The notes under the pieces were generated by a model, which had not been told where the DNA came from, searched no databases, and saw nothing but the letters and a program-made list of their open reading frames with translations. From Scedosporium boydii (taxonomy: Eukaryota; Ascomycota; Sordariomycetes; Microascales; Microascaceae): DNA of 64,000 bases. Numbering within the stretch: the first letter of the stretch is position 1; the number at the start of each line of letters is the position of its first letter. A program made the translations under genes and the position numbers. The stretch is taken from NCBI GenBank assembly GCA_002221725.1, contig NJFT01000126.1:1-64000 (forward strand). The letters run 5' to 3'. Positions 25,217-35,882 of this stretch are shown piece by piece.

Positions 25217-26210
25217 CTAGCCAGCATTATTTAAGTTATTCGGCGCAACAAGAGCCCTCTCCTCCACCCCCTCAAACTCCACATCCTCATCCTCCTCCAC
25301 CTCCTCCTCCTCATCAAAATCATCCCTAAACCCACTATCGACCTCCATCTTCCTTAGCCTCCTCCGCATCTCCTCGCGCTGATGATCCTGCCAGCGGATG
25401 AGGGCGGCCGAGGCGTGGACCTTGAAGCCGTAGACGCGGGGCACGTAGCGGTCTGCGCTCTTGGTGGGTACGAGGGTCGAGTAGACCTGGAAAAGGATGT
25501 TGTGGAAGGAGGTGCCGAAGTAGGCGCCGTCGATGCTGGCGTGGCGGGAGGATTTGGGGTTGTAGATGTCCTCGCATTTGGCGCAGTAGAGCTTCACGGG
25601 CTTGAGGTTGGGGACGTCGGAGAGGCCCATGGGGAGGAGAGGGTGGGAGTTGCACATGACTCGGGGGCATTTTCCGAATTCGGCTTTCTTGTATTTGTCG
25701 AGCTGTAGTGAGAGAGATAGCCGGGTTAGCCACGAGTTTATGTCAAAAGCGATAGAGACGGGGTTGAGGCAAGAGAACGAAGCCTAAGCAGACATCCCGC
25801 CACAAAGGGGGGAGACCAACCATCCGAGCTAATCCGCGAGTCGTGACAATATATCTCGCGTGCACTAGGCCGTAAAGGTGACGTGCCGACTTCTCGATCG
25901 CATCCCTCATAGAATCCTCGCAGTCGAGGTCGAACGAATCCGTCACGAGTTCCAGCGCATATTGGTAGTACTGCACCTCTGTGTTGAGACCGGTAAGGTT
26001 GAACCTATCCAGAATGTATTCCTCGTCGATTTCGCAGAAGTACTCATTGCCGCGGGATGACAGGAACTGCGAGGGAATGACAATCAGCGGGAAGATCTTG
26101 GATGAGCTTTGCAACGGCAGAGGTTCGTCATCGGGAGACGGGCTTCAACCTACCCAGTCGCGCCAATAGCTCGTATATTCGCTGTCAGTCTCGCTCACGA
26201 AGTCATCCAT
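25217..26210 (-). CDS. Casein kinase II regulatory (beta) subunit
   Basis: Regulatory subunit that dimerises through a zinc finger and binds two CK2 catalytic subunits. Exons, in transcript order, are 26210-26154, 26066-25821 and 25702-25217, giving 262 residues. The N-terminus MDDFVSETDSEYTSYWRDW joins across the first intron to FLSSRGNEYFCEIDEEYI, the signature of the family. Zinc ligands are C113, C118, C141 and C144 (CPRVMC and CAKC). The dimer region runs on to GAYFGTSFHNILFQVYSTL. The C-terminus carries an acidic run (DEEEEVEEDEDVEFEG), as in several fungal Ckb proteins. The 118-nt second intron uses the less common GTTGGT donor. Fungi often have two beta-subunit genes; I cannot say which paralogue this is. 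In Neurospora a CK2 beta subunit acts in the circadian clock. Confidence 0.95.
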
Positions 26211-26904
26211 ACTGAAGGACCTTCGTCGTCGGCGTGGGCGGCGCAAGGGCACAGGAGCCGCAGATCGATGAGAGGAATCGTGGAGGGGTAATTCCAGGAG
26301 GGGCGGCTTGTTTCGATGAGTAGACCGAGACGTGGGACTGCTACTCGATCGTGGAAAAGAACCGGAGCGAACCGGTCTGGGAAGAGTCGGGTAGCGTGAC
26401 CAAGCCGGGGTAATGGCAGTTTGCACAAACCAAGGCTGCTTCCGATCGAACGGAAGAAGGTCGGTGACGGCGGGTGCGATTGAGGTTGGATGCGATATGC
26501 GATATCTCGTGGTGGTGGGGATTTTAGCTTTGCAAGGTTGTGGTTGATTTGCTGGCGGATTTGACAGGTCGAGGCTGACAGCCGCAGCCAGGCGCACACC
26601 CAATCTGGGCCCTGCCATGACTACCACAGAGTATGAGAATTGATACCATCACTGAGAAGAAAGGCACAAATATAAGATGGTCTCGGATTTCATCTATTGG
26701 AATTCTACAAGGCGAGGTATATTTATATCAGCTGATCTCTTTGGCATTCCTATGCGCGAACTAAACATCATGTACTCCGTAAAAGGTCTCGCCTAATCAG
26801 CGCTGGTAACGCTATATAAAATACAACCATCAGGCGTCTCATCCTAGCAGTCGATTTCCCTCTCGTCCTTAATTATATCGAATTTGTCTACTATGCCCAG
26901 CCCC
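26211..26904. other. space between CK2 beta and RIC1 (same strand)
   Basis: Nearly 700 bases holding the CK2 beta promoter and the RIC1 3' end. A TACTCCGTA word is at about 26772. An ORF running into the CK2 start from upstream is just the open leader frame and begins with a non-homologous Arg/Ser-rich stretch, so I do not include it. Confidence 0.5.
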
Positions 26905-29900
26905 TCAGCTACCCCCAAGGCCTGCCCCGTTAAGATGAAGACGAGCCCCCATCCCAAGCCTAAGAGCAAGATCATCACTCCTCCCCTCATCCGCCAAAGA
27001 CATCTTCACCGACTCCATAGCCCCCCGAAGAATATTCCCCGTCTCATCCAACGCCGCCAAAAACCTCGCCAGCTCCTTACAAAGCTCCCAATCCTGCTCC
27101 CTAATCGCCCTCGAAAACAGCCTCACCGACTGCTCCGAGACCGACTCCGCTTCCTCCAGCGTGTGGAGGATGAGCAGATAGCCGCCCGCCGTCTTCGAGG
27201 ATCCCCGCTGTAGGGACTCCTCGAAGAGTTCTTGGACGGGAGGGAGATAGGAGAAGAGGGTTTTCCACTGGCGAACTTCAGTTTTCCGCGTGCATTGTAG
27301 AACGATGTCGAGGTATTCTTTGAAGGAGGAGAGGAGGGAGAGCACGCGGGGCAAGATGGCCTCTTCGGGGCGCGGGGATGCGTCTACTTCGTCGTCGAGG
27401 ACGTTATGGAGCAAGACCTCGAGGGCATGTGGGAAGTATTCCAGATTTTCGTATTGCTGCGCTAGATAGAGGGCTTCTGTCTTCATGTTCCGAACGAGAT
27501 AATATCGAAGCATGTCCGACAAAAAAAGATGTGTCTTTAGAAAAGAAATGTTAGTATCGTGTTCCCTTTTAGATAGGCTTATAGGACCTGGTTGTTTACT
27601 TACCCTTATGTTAAAGCGGAAGAACGAGAAACTGATATCCCGCCGCTGGACAAGTTCCGACTCGACACCAAGAACGATCGCTTTGTCAAGAAGCATCGAC
27701 AACGGATAGAAATCCATAGGAATATTAACCGTATCAGGCAACGCCTGCGAATGCTCCGCCGACACGGCATCCAGTACATCCTGAACCTCGCTCCAGACCT
27801 TGAGGCCATTCCCATCATATACCCACAGCGAGGACCGTAGATTGACCCCGCCGCTTACCGCAGTGCTTAACTGCAGCTGACCGTCATCGGCCTGCTGCTG
27901 CGGTAGCCCTAGCACGGAAAAGGGCTCGTCACGCATGTTGGCGTGGAACTCGACGTTCTGTGCGATAACTCTCATGTCATACTTGAGATTGCCCTCTTCA
28001 GACACCGACGGCCGCAACAGTACGAGTTTCCCATCGACAAGGAATAGCACCGAGGCGACGGTCACGTCTTGCGACGGATCCCCTTCGGCGAGGTGGCGCT
28101 CGGGCAGAATCCAGCTCAGCCCTCGCACCCTGGCTGGCGATCGCACAATTCCGTGGAATGCGATCTGGCCTACTTGAATCAGGTGCACCGATCCAGAAAC
28201 GGGCGTAAGTATGAAGTGGTGGAGGAGGTTGTCATGTGTGTAAACCAGCACCGAGTCGTCTTCGCAGGATGTGACCAGCACGATTGGTGCCGGGATACGC
28301 TCGATGTGGAGGGCTTGGGAGTTATCCAGGGGTGCCTCCCTAGAATAGAGGCGGAGTTCGTATGATTTATTAGCTTCCACGGCAGCGACCAGAATATGCT
28401 GGTACCAACACATTCCACCCTTGACCTGGAATTCATTCTCCATAGCAGGATCGGTAAACGTCTTCCATCGTCCACTGTTCACGCTGTAGTGAGCCAGGCC
28501 CCTCCGCCCCGCCACAGCGACATACCTGCCGTCGGGCGAGATCACGGTACAGCGTATCGGCCACTGGTTCAGTAGATATAAGGACGGAATCTTGGCGGTG
28601 TGCCAGAGAAACGGCTCTGCCGATATCGTCGTCAAGTCCGGCAAGTCATAGCCCCGATACACCGAGACACTAGTTGATGTCTGGAGGACGGTACGAAATA
28701 TGTTGGACGAGGTGTAGCAGCTCGAGACGGCACTTCGCGCCATTTCAAGAACCCGTATCGTGTCGTTGCGGTCATTGGTGAGCAAAAGCTCGGATGAGCC
28801 GCCTATCCAACTTGCGCCGTCTACACCCGCGAGCCACTCGTTCTCATCTCCCGTGCCCGTAGGAACGGCCTGGCCCACATCGAAGGTGTGGCTTCCCGTT
28901 TTTCCATATACGCTCCACATTGCCCACCCTCTCTCGAACCCGGCAAAGAGACAATACCCATCAGTTGAATATGCGAGTGTTGTGAGCTTCCCCGTTCTAG
29001 AGCTCGATACCGGAACACTATGTGTGTGGGATGGGGGGATATTACCGGAATAATCCTTCGCAGAGTAAACCCGTACGACTCCGTCCTTGCAGCCAACGGC
29101 TATTAGAGAGAACCTCGCGTTGATGACTGCCTGGAGAGCGCGACTGCCCGAGTCCTGGGGTTCGTGGAAACAGTGACCTTTGAACAACCGTTTTGCCTCC
29201 GACGACTCCGCCGAATGATTGGATGCCGATGCGGTCCCCGACGATTGGAGACGCTGGACGGCGTATACCTCACCGTCTCCGGTCACCCATGTCATCAAGT
29301 TCATGGGCCTGTCGTAGGTCATTTGGACTACAGTAGTTTTCTTATCGAGCCAATTCATGCGACTCAGTATTTCGGTGCGCGTCTGCTTCCCGGTCGAATC
29401 CGGAGACCATCGAATACATTGTATCGCCGCTGGCTTGCGCGTGGCAACGACCAGCTCGTCGTCTAACGCAAGGGCGCTTTCGATACCGGCATCGACCTTG
29501 ATTACCATTCGAAAACGAACGCTCGTATCCTTTACCCCCGCCCCTTCCCCGGGGCCCCATAAAAACTGATCGGGAGTAAAGCCGCCCGAGGACCCAGCGT
29601 GTGTCTGTCGGCGTCTTTGCACATTGTGATAATTCGGGAAGTGTGGTCGGTAAACTCGCGCATCCGGGTCAGCGGCCATGGAGTAAGTAATCAAGTACCC
29701 AAGGCTGGTGCGTATGACGATGATCGCACCGTCCGGGCGTAACAGGAGGCCGATATTCTTTCCGTACGTTGCTAGGGAAGTCTCGGATCGGACGACAACG
29801 GCGAGGACGACGGTAGGCTAGAGCGGCGGGCAGAATCGAAAGTTAGGTCACGGTGTAAAACTTGGAGGGGAATCACGATAAAAACCCCTTTCATCTAGTA

Positions 29901-30297
29901 CCTTTGTTTGCCAGAGTGTCATCGTAGTGGAGGTGATGACGGCGAAAATGTGGCCAGACCGCGAGACCCTGAGGGCTAGGATGGGCTCCTTAGTAGCGAT
30001 GGCCCTGGGCGCATCAGCGTGCCCGGAGTACGGGGCTTCCACCGCGCCTCCGAAATCCTCATGTTCTATGGAGCGGACAGCCGGAGTTATGGGAGTGAGA
30101 GGTGTCTTCGGGGCCAGGTCATCGGCTTCGTCTGCATGTGGACCTTGTAATCGTTCGTTCGGGGGAGCGAGAAGGTTAGGAGACGCTAGATTTGGGGTGC
30201 TAGGATTCGGGGTGCCATCGTGAGAGATATAGATGGAAGTGGGAGCGATGTTGTTGCAGGTGGCGAAGGCTTTCGGGGTTCCAATGGGCCAATACAT
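26905..30297 (-). CDS. ric1: RIC1, Ypt6/Rab6 guanine-nucleotide exchange complex subunit
   Basis: Peripheral Golgi protein; with Rgp1 it activates Rab6/Ypt6 for endosome-to-Golgi traffic. Exons, in transcript order, are 30297-29902, 29817-27604 and 27534-26905, giving 1079 residues. The start MYWPIGTPKAFA is the first ATG and matches the conserved N-terminus of fungal RIC1; the frame is open upstream but only from GTG. WD40-like beta-propeller repeats fill most of the protein (for example IQCIRWSPDST and CTVISPDGRYVAVAGRRGLA). The C-terminal RIC1 domain starts around THLFLSDMLRYYLVRN and includes ALYLAQQYENLEYFPHALE. The second intron (27603-27535) is 69 nt, lacks a stop and keeps frame, so the unspliced frame is continuous. 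Removing it joins RFNIR to THLFL and restores the family pattern. It has a GTAAGT donor and a TACTAAC branch word. Confidence 0.92.
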
Positions 30298-31036
30298 CTC
30301 GGCATCGAGGTGATGGCGCCTGGCGACAGAGCCAGCTTGGTTCGGCTTTGTAGTGCGGGAATGGCGACGGCGGTGGCGGCGGCGGCTAGTTTGATGGTTA
30401 GGGAGCACCGAGGTCGTTCCGAGGCTTCAATGTTCCTTTGGCGGTGAAAATGCCTTGCCGCGCCATTGGGGGAGTCGACGCGAGCACTAGACCGATGGTT
30501 GAGATGGTTGAGGGGTGGGCGTGGGTAAAGGAGGCTCTACTTCGTACTGGGCATGGGTTGAGCTGGCCCGTCCACCTCAGCCTTATATTAACGTTGAATT
30601 AGATTAGATTAGATTAGTGCCATCATACACACACCGCGAAGGAGTCCGCCTCCTTCTTCCAACTGCCTGATCAAATTACGAGACATACGGAGTCGAAAGC
30701 ACAATTGTTATAAGCCAGCTCATATCAATTTCATGTATTAATATATTTCACTCCGAGTCGCGATATTCCGAAGGCCGAGATGGTTCAATTGTTGCCTCGC
30801 TGCTCAAAACTCAAAGTGTCTCTGTTACTCTTGACTTCCAGTTCTGGTGTTACGACCTGGCCCAACCTCATTGATGGAAAGAGAAGAACCTTCCGCCCAG
30901 CATCAATGGCCAATACCTCTATTCAATGATCAATTCGGCCTGTGTGACCATCTAATATTAAAGATAGATCAATACACCCACATTTTCATCCCTGCGCTTC
31001 TATTTCAACCCCGCACTCTACTATCTAACTGCTGTC
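30298..31036. other. divergent promoter region RIC1 / F-box gene
   Basis: About 740 bases between divergent genes. A short ATTAG tandem (30598-30617) and a TACTTCGTA word (about 30538) are present. The final 150 bases before 31037 are AT-rich with CT stretches, as expected of a leader. No other coding region is supported. Confidence 0.5.
30598..30617. repeat. short ATTAG tandem repeat
   Basis: Four copies of a five-base ATTAG unit in the divergent promoter between RIC1 and the F-box gene. It is a minor microsatellite. Confidence 0.8.
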
Positions 31037-33031
31037 ATGGCTTCTCCTCCGGCCTCAAGCTCCGTGTACGGCGCCTTGCAAGGTCTCCCTTCTAATGTAC
31101 TTGATGGGGTATGCGAGCACCTAACAGCAGCGGGAAAGCCTGGAAAACGTGGCTTATTCGCACTCTCCTTGGCCAGTAAGCAGCTCGCCATCGCGACGTC
31201 GAGATTCCGCCTTCACACGATATATCTCGAGGTAAAGGATGGGGGAACGCTGCGCCGGGATCTCGGAGAATGGCGACAACTATTCCAAGCCAGTAATAGA
31301 ACGAGATACGCACGGCGATTGGAGATTCGTGGATATATGTCGCTAGATGGCGAGCAGAGACAGACTATCCGGGAGACTAACCATGACGACGACCCGTATA
31401 ACACCGCTGTGTGGGCGGACAACGGCGACGATGACTTCTGGGCTCCTCTGCCCGTGAAGGCAGCCGATTTTTGGCCCTTCGACAAGGTCCCGACCGAGGA
31501 AGAAAAAGCAAGGGGAAAGGAAGCCTGGTCTCCCCTGATCAATTTCATTCCTAACTTCACTTACCTCGGAGATGTCGTGTACGCCTGCGGTACTCAAATT
31601 CCCGCTTCGCTACTTTCAGCTCTGAACAGCCATCCGCGGCGTGTCCGCCTGCACGTCCACACATTCAGTCTACGGAGCCTCTACCAGCCAAGGTCCGAAC
31701 TTCACTATATCGATGCTGACGAATACCTTCTGGCTACTTCCCCGTGCCTGACCAGCGTGCGTGCTGTAGACTCTTCATCTGAGTATAATTCAGACGGCTA
31801 CCCTAGCTTCAACCGAGAGGCGCTTCTATGCATGGTCTCTGGGTTGGCGCCTAATCTGAAATCTGTTTCAGTATCTTGGAAGCCGCTTGGCGCAACTCTC
31901 GATTCCGTGAATGCTAGCTTTCATCCAAAACCTACGTGGCCAGGGTTCTTTTGTGGGCATCCCGCTATTAACGCCGCCCAGACTCGCAAAGGTGCGCTGC
32001 GGGTTCTAGCCTTCAGTGGCCACAGGACCGTGTCCTCTTTGACGATAACGGACTGGCACAGCTATGTGGGCTTCGGCGCGCTACGCTCGCTCCACCTCTG
32101 TTCACTCGGCACCCATCTATCTGCACTCCGAGCTCTCGCGGCGATTTCCAACTCAGAAGGCTTCAAATCTCTTCGGTGTCTTACCATGTGGCTGTATGTC
32201 GCCGAAAGTCATGAACAAGACCAATTTGACGCTGCTGTTGCCGAAGTCCTAGCTTCGCTGCCCCGGCTTACCCAACTTGGTCTCGATGGCCTCTTCGCTG
32301 CCGAAACCTTTAGCGTCGTCCTCCGCTGCCACGGCGGTTCGTTGCGGAGACTTGGGCTTAACCAGGCACGCGGGAGCCAGCTCGAGGATGAGGAGCCGTT
32401 CGTGCTGACGCGCAGCCGTGTCGAAGCCCTCGTTCAAGCGTGTCCAGGTCTCGAAGATCTCGAGCTCCTTGTTCCCCGATCTCAGGGTAACGAAGACGAG
32501 GCACGCATTTATAGCGCCATTGGCGAACTATGTCAGTTGGACCGCGTGAGTCTACGCCTAGACTGCTCTAAGCCATATATTGATGGCGATGATGACGGTG
32601 GGGACGAAGGAACTATTTGGCGACTCGGCTGTCCTTCTAAGTACATTCGGGAAACCTTTATCAACGCCGCCGTAGGCTCCCATCTTGCAGAGGACATCTT
32701 CGATCGCATCTCCTCTCACGGAAAGCCACGCGCGATCAAGCTGCGGCCTGTATTTGCCGGTGAATTTCAAAGATCTCGAGGGCTGGATGGCGAGTTTGAG
32801 CTCATTGCCGATTGCTTGAAGTCGGGGTGGGTCCGGGACCGGGATGAAAGGTCAAGCCGTGACAAGGAATTTACCTTGAGCGAGCTCGGAGCTGCGGAGA
32901 GACAGGACGCGGAGGAGACATTAAAGGGCGGCGTAGGCCGATCTTACGAACCCATCATACGAAGTATCTGGCCAGACGCAAAGGCGAACACTCAGGCAGA
33001 GTGGAAGAGCTTCCCTCTGTGGAAGGGATAA
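31037..33031 (+). CDS. F-box protein with leucine-rich C-terminal region
   Basis: Single-exon protein of 664 residues. The N-terminus reads as an F-box (about residues 14-60): LQGLPSNVLDGVCEHL, then FALSLASKQLAIATSRFRLH. F-boxes recruit Skp1 and so place a protein in an SCF ubiquitin ligase. The rest is Leu-rich in the irregular way typical of fungal F-box proteins with degenerate leucine-rich repeats (LRSLHLCSLGTHLSALRAL, then LPRLTQLGLDGLFAAE, then CPGLEDLELLVPRSQ). The target is unknown. Such genes are numerous and fast-evolving in filamentous fungi. Absence of introns contrasts with the neighbours. The ATG at 31037 has a good context (GTCATGGC) and sits just before the F-box. Confidence 0.82.
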   Translation: MASPPASSSVYGALQGLPSNVLDGVCEHLTAAGKPGKRGLFALSLASKQLAIATSRFRLHTIYLEVKDGGTLRRDLGEWRQLFQASNRTRYARRLEIRGYMSLDGEQRQTIRETNHDDDPYNTAVWADNGDDDFWAPLPVKAADFWPFDKVPTEEEKARGKEAWSPLINFIPNFTYLGDVVYACGTQIPASLLSALNSHPRRVRLHVHTFSLRSLYQPRSELHYIDADEYLLATSPCLTSVRAVDSSSEYNSDGYPSFNREALLCMVSGLAPNLKSVSVSWKPLGATLDSVNASFHPKPTWPGFFCGHPAINAAQTRKGALRVLAFSGHRTVSSLTITDWHSYVGFGALRSLHLCSLGTHLSALRALAAISNSEGFKSLRCLTMWLYVAESHEQDQFDAAVAEVLASLPRLTQLGLDGLFAAETFSVVLRCHGGSLRRLGLNQARGSQLEDEEPFVLTRSRVEALVQACPGLEDLELLVPRSQGNEDEARIYSAIGELCQLDRVSLRLDCSKPYIDGDDDGGDEGTIWRLGCPSKYIRETFINAAVGSHLAEDIFDRISSHGKPRAIKLRPVFAGEFQRSRGLDGEFELIADCLKSGWVRDRDERSSRDKEFTLSELGAAERQDAEETLKGGVGRSYEPIIRSIWPDAKANTQAEWKSFPLWKG

Positions 33032-34453
33032 CGCAGAGGTGCGAAGCCGTAAACGCCTAAGATGGATATTAGGCAAGAGGAGGCTCCGATACGAGCAGTA
33101 TCGAAAGGGGGACGGAGTCGTCCTGCGAGGCGGACTGCTCCGTATTGGAGTTTTCCGAGTCGACGGCTACGTGATGCGACTAGGAGGCGCGTGCTCTAGG
33201 ACTACCGTCGGATTCTTGACCACGGGAAGAACGACGACGCCTACGACGGCTTTTACACGCACCAGCCAGCCGGACTGCACGTCAGCTGAGCCGAATGAAT
33301 CCGGTACCATCCTAAGCGCCTGAGGGAGGCATTATCATCAAGAATCCTGACCCTACCGAGCCACTTGAGTCTACCCCGACGGAGCCCGAGGCCGACAGCA
33401 GAGTCGCCAACCTCTGCGGCACAGCTGAGGCGCTGCCGCCATCCAACCCATTCGGCTACGTAGTGGGCGGTTCCAACGACATCCTTGTGTCTGTTACTTG
33501 GGCCGTAGGACCCGTCGGCCTGCCCAGCCCAAGAGCAACGTGCCCGTTTTGCGCGAAGACTGCTGCCGCGACACGGTGCGCAGATGTAGGGGCACCGGGG
33601 GGGCTGGGAGAGCTTGAGCCAGACATGCTGCGGAGAGATAGATCACCGTGATGGTGGAGCGCCGGAACTCTCACCAGGTGGTTTTAGTGCCCGCAGTACG
33701 GGGGTGAGAGGATTGAAGCTAAGGAAGAGACGAGAAGGGGTTTTAAATAGAGGGAAAATTAAAACATGAAGGCTTCTAAGGGTTACATAGTACTCTTGTC
33801 CCTAAAGTTGCTAGAACTCGACGTTCATGCACTGACACCTGAGGTCGAGGCCTGTGCTGGCCGTGGTGCTGTGATCACTGGGACATCAAATGCTGGTGCT
33901 TTCAATTGCCATCACGTGCCCTGCTGTCTACAAAGTAACTACGTTCCTTCTAGTGTGCATTTGATGTACCTGCAAAGCAGGACCGACGAGCACATTGATC
34001 AATCGATAAACTAGAATTGAGGAGCATCAATCACTGCATTGATCCAATCCCTCGGCAGCACACGCCTTCACAGTGCTTGCCTCAGTTTTGACGACTTCAA
34101 CATTCATACTTTCACCCAGCATCGAAAAGTAAAAACCAACTTGAAGTCAACACATTTATTTGCCTTCTGTCCATCACAAATCTGCGACATCCTCCTCGAG
34201 TCACCCTGAGATCGAGGCCAAGTCATAACTGATCACGACTAAGGCCCTCAAAACTAGGTGTGGTCGCCAGAAGACTTCGAAGCAGTGGTGGGCGTGTGGA
34301 GTGTGGAGGGGAGTGTGCCCATTCACTAGTCAGTGAGTCTTGAATAGGGATAATCTAGAGCCCTTCTTTCTAGGGTACTTGTGATCTTCTCGAGTTTACA
34401 CCCTAAGAATTTGATACTCGAGCCTCAACCTGGTGGGAGCAGTTTCAATCACC
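33032..34453. other. space F-box gene to Tex1, part possibly decayed coding DNA
   Basis: 1.4 kb. The first 620 bases are GC-rich with interrupted frames (see next entry). From about 33700 on the DNA becomes ordinary intergenic sequence, with ATCAATCGAT-type words near 34000 and a leader before the Tex1 start. Confidence 0.4.
33060..33651 (+). pseudogene. possible decayed coding region downstream of the F-box gene
   Basis: GC-rich DNA with protein-like segments in different frames and no start codon. One frame reads TESSCEADCSVLEFSES (about 33110-33170). Another is open from about 33313 to 33651 and includes EADSRVANLCGTAEALPP and PRATCPFCAKTAAATRC. Cys-containing stretches and codon-like composition suggest either an eroded gene or an unmodelled intron-rich one. 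I recognise no family. The alternative is that GC-rich non-coding DNA simply lacks stops. Confidence 0.25.
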
Positions 34454-35882
34454 ATGGCTCCCGTGTTACGGCCGCGTCAAAGCTTGTCGAAAGACAAGTT
34501 CTCAGCCTACTTTGGTAACCTCAAAAGCACGACATACCATGATCCAAGTTCTACAAGAGGGGGCGGTGTTATGTCCCATAGGTAGGTGGAAAGCCTTGTC
34601 CATAAGTCGAACTCGAATTATGCCTAACAGCACCTTGTATAGTTTGAGGTCGATCTCTTGGAATCCACTAGGAACCCTGGTTGCTACTGGGGCCGCAGAT
34701 AAGACCCTCCGAGTTTGTGAGTCCATCACTGTACTTCCCCGCGTAGTAGAGCCCAAGTTCAGACTGACCGGCTCTCTTTGTTAGGGAATCCCGAGAAACC
34801 TAATGCTCGGTTTTCTACCGAGCTCAAGGGGCACTCTGCTCCCATAGAAAAAGTAGCATTCAACCCTGTCAAGGATGCAGAGCTTTGCAGTGTCAGCAAT
34901 GATGGCATTGTGAAGTTTTGGGATGTCAGGACCAAGAACTGTGTGAATGAAGTTAGAGGCTTGGGTGAGGCATTCACCTTAGCCTGGGCACCCGACGGTG
35001 GCTCACTGATTGTCGGAAACAAGGTTGGTACTATAATTGTCGCCTCCTCCATGAGGAGACAATACGTTGAACTGCATGCCACAAGCGCGGCTGGCTCATG
35101 GAATTTGCTTGTTCTTCTGGTATTGAAAGAGCGAAACAAAGGATATTTCTAACATGAATCATCTCTAGGCCGATAATCTGTTCATTCTCTCACCAACCTC
35201 AAATAACCCCATATCATCTCACCAGCAGCCCTGCCAAACAAACCAGATATCCTTCTGCTGGAGTGGACAAAAGGTATTTGTGACGACGGGAGAGGGCAAG
35301 ACACGGATCCTGTCATATCCCGACCTCGAACCTGTTCTTCATCTGAACTACAAGGGTCAGCCTCGGACTGAGTTTATGTTACATGGCCACACGTCGTCAT
35401 GCCTGACCACCGAACTCCAGCCGACTGGTAGATATTTGGCCACTGGCGGGTCGGATTCTATCATTGCGCTTTGGGACACCACCGACTGGATCTGCCAGAG
35501 GACGATAACTAACATGGTCGGGCCTGTACGAAGCATAAGTGAGAACTTTTGCACATCCCCCGCTTCTTCATGCTTGCTGGCTCGTGACTGGACCAACTGA
35601 CCGCATATTTAGGCTTCACCTTTGATGGCAGTTACGTAGTGGGTGGAAGTGACGAAGGTACGTGATTGGGATTTCGGATTAGCACTCCCTAAGAGCATCA
35701 GACTAATGACGTGGACAGGCTCTGGCCTGGAAATCTGCCATACCGAGACCGGGGATCTGGTTCACAGCTATAAGACGGCAGGACCCTGCCCCATCGTTTC
35801 GTGGGCTCCAACGAGATACTGCCTGGCGTATAGTGACCTGGGCGTTCTACGGATTGTCGGCGTAGACTCGGACCGCCGGTAG
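34454..35882 (+). CDS. THO complex WD40 subunit Tex1/THOC3
   Basis: WD40-repeat subunit of the nuclear THO/TREX complex, which couples transcription to mRNA export. Exons are 34454-34581, 34643-34716, 34785-35023, 35169-35538, 35613-35657 and 35719-35882, giving 339 residues. The N-terminus MAPVLRPRQSLSKDKFSAYF precedes a seven-bladed propeller. Recognisable blades are SISWNPLGTLVATGAADKTL, VSNDGIVKFWDVRTKNC, YLATGGSDSIIALWDTTDW and VVGGSDEGSGLEICHTETG. The Trp of the first WD blade (RVWNPEKP) is created by splicing. Introns are 61, 68, 145, 74 and 61 nt; the 145-nt intron uses GTTGGT. The C-terminus APTRYCLAYSDLGVLRIVG matches the family end, so the gene appears complete. Confidence 0.92.

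Noticed and set aside
26145..26627. 160-codon ORF extending upstream of the CK2 beta start
   Set aside because: The family begins at MDDFVSE; the extension is Arg/Pro/Ser-rich leader sequence and lacks similarity to CK2 beta.
30298..30408. N-terminal extension of RIC1 (MLPNHQTS...)
   Set aside because: It begins at GTG, and the conserved start MYWPIG is the first ATG.
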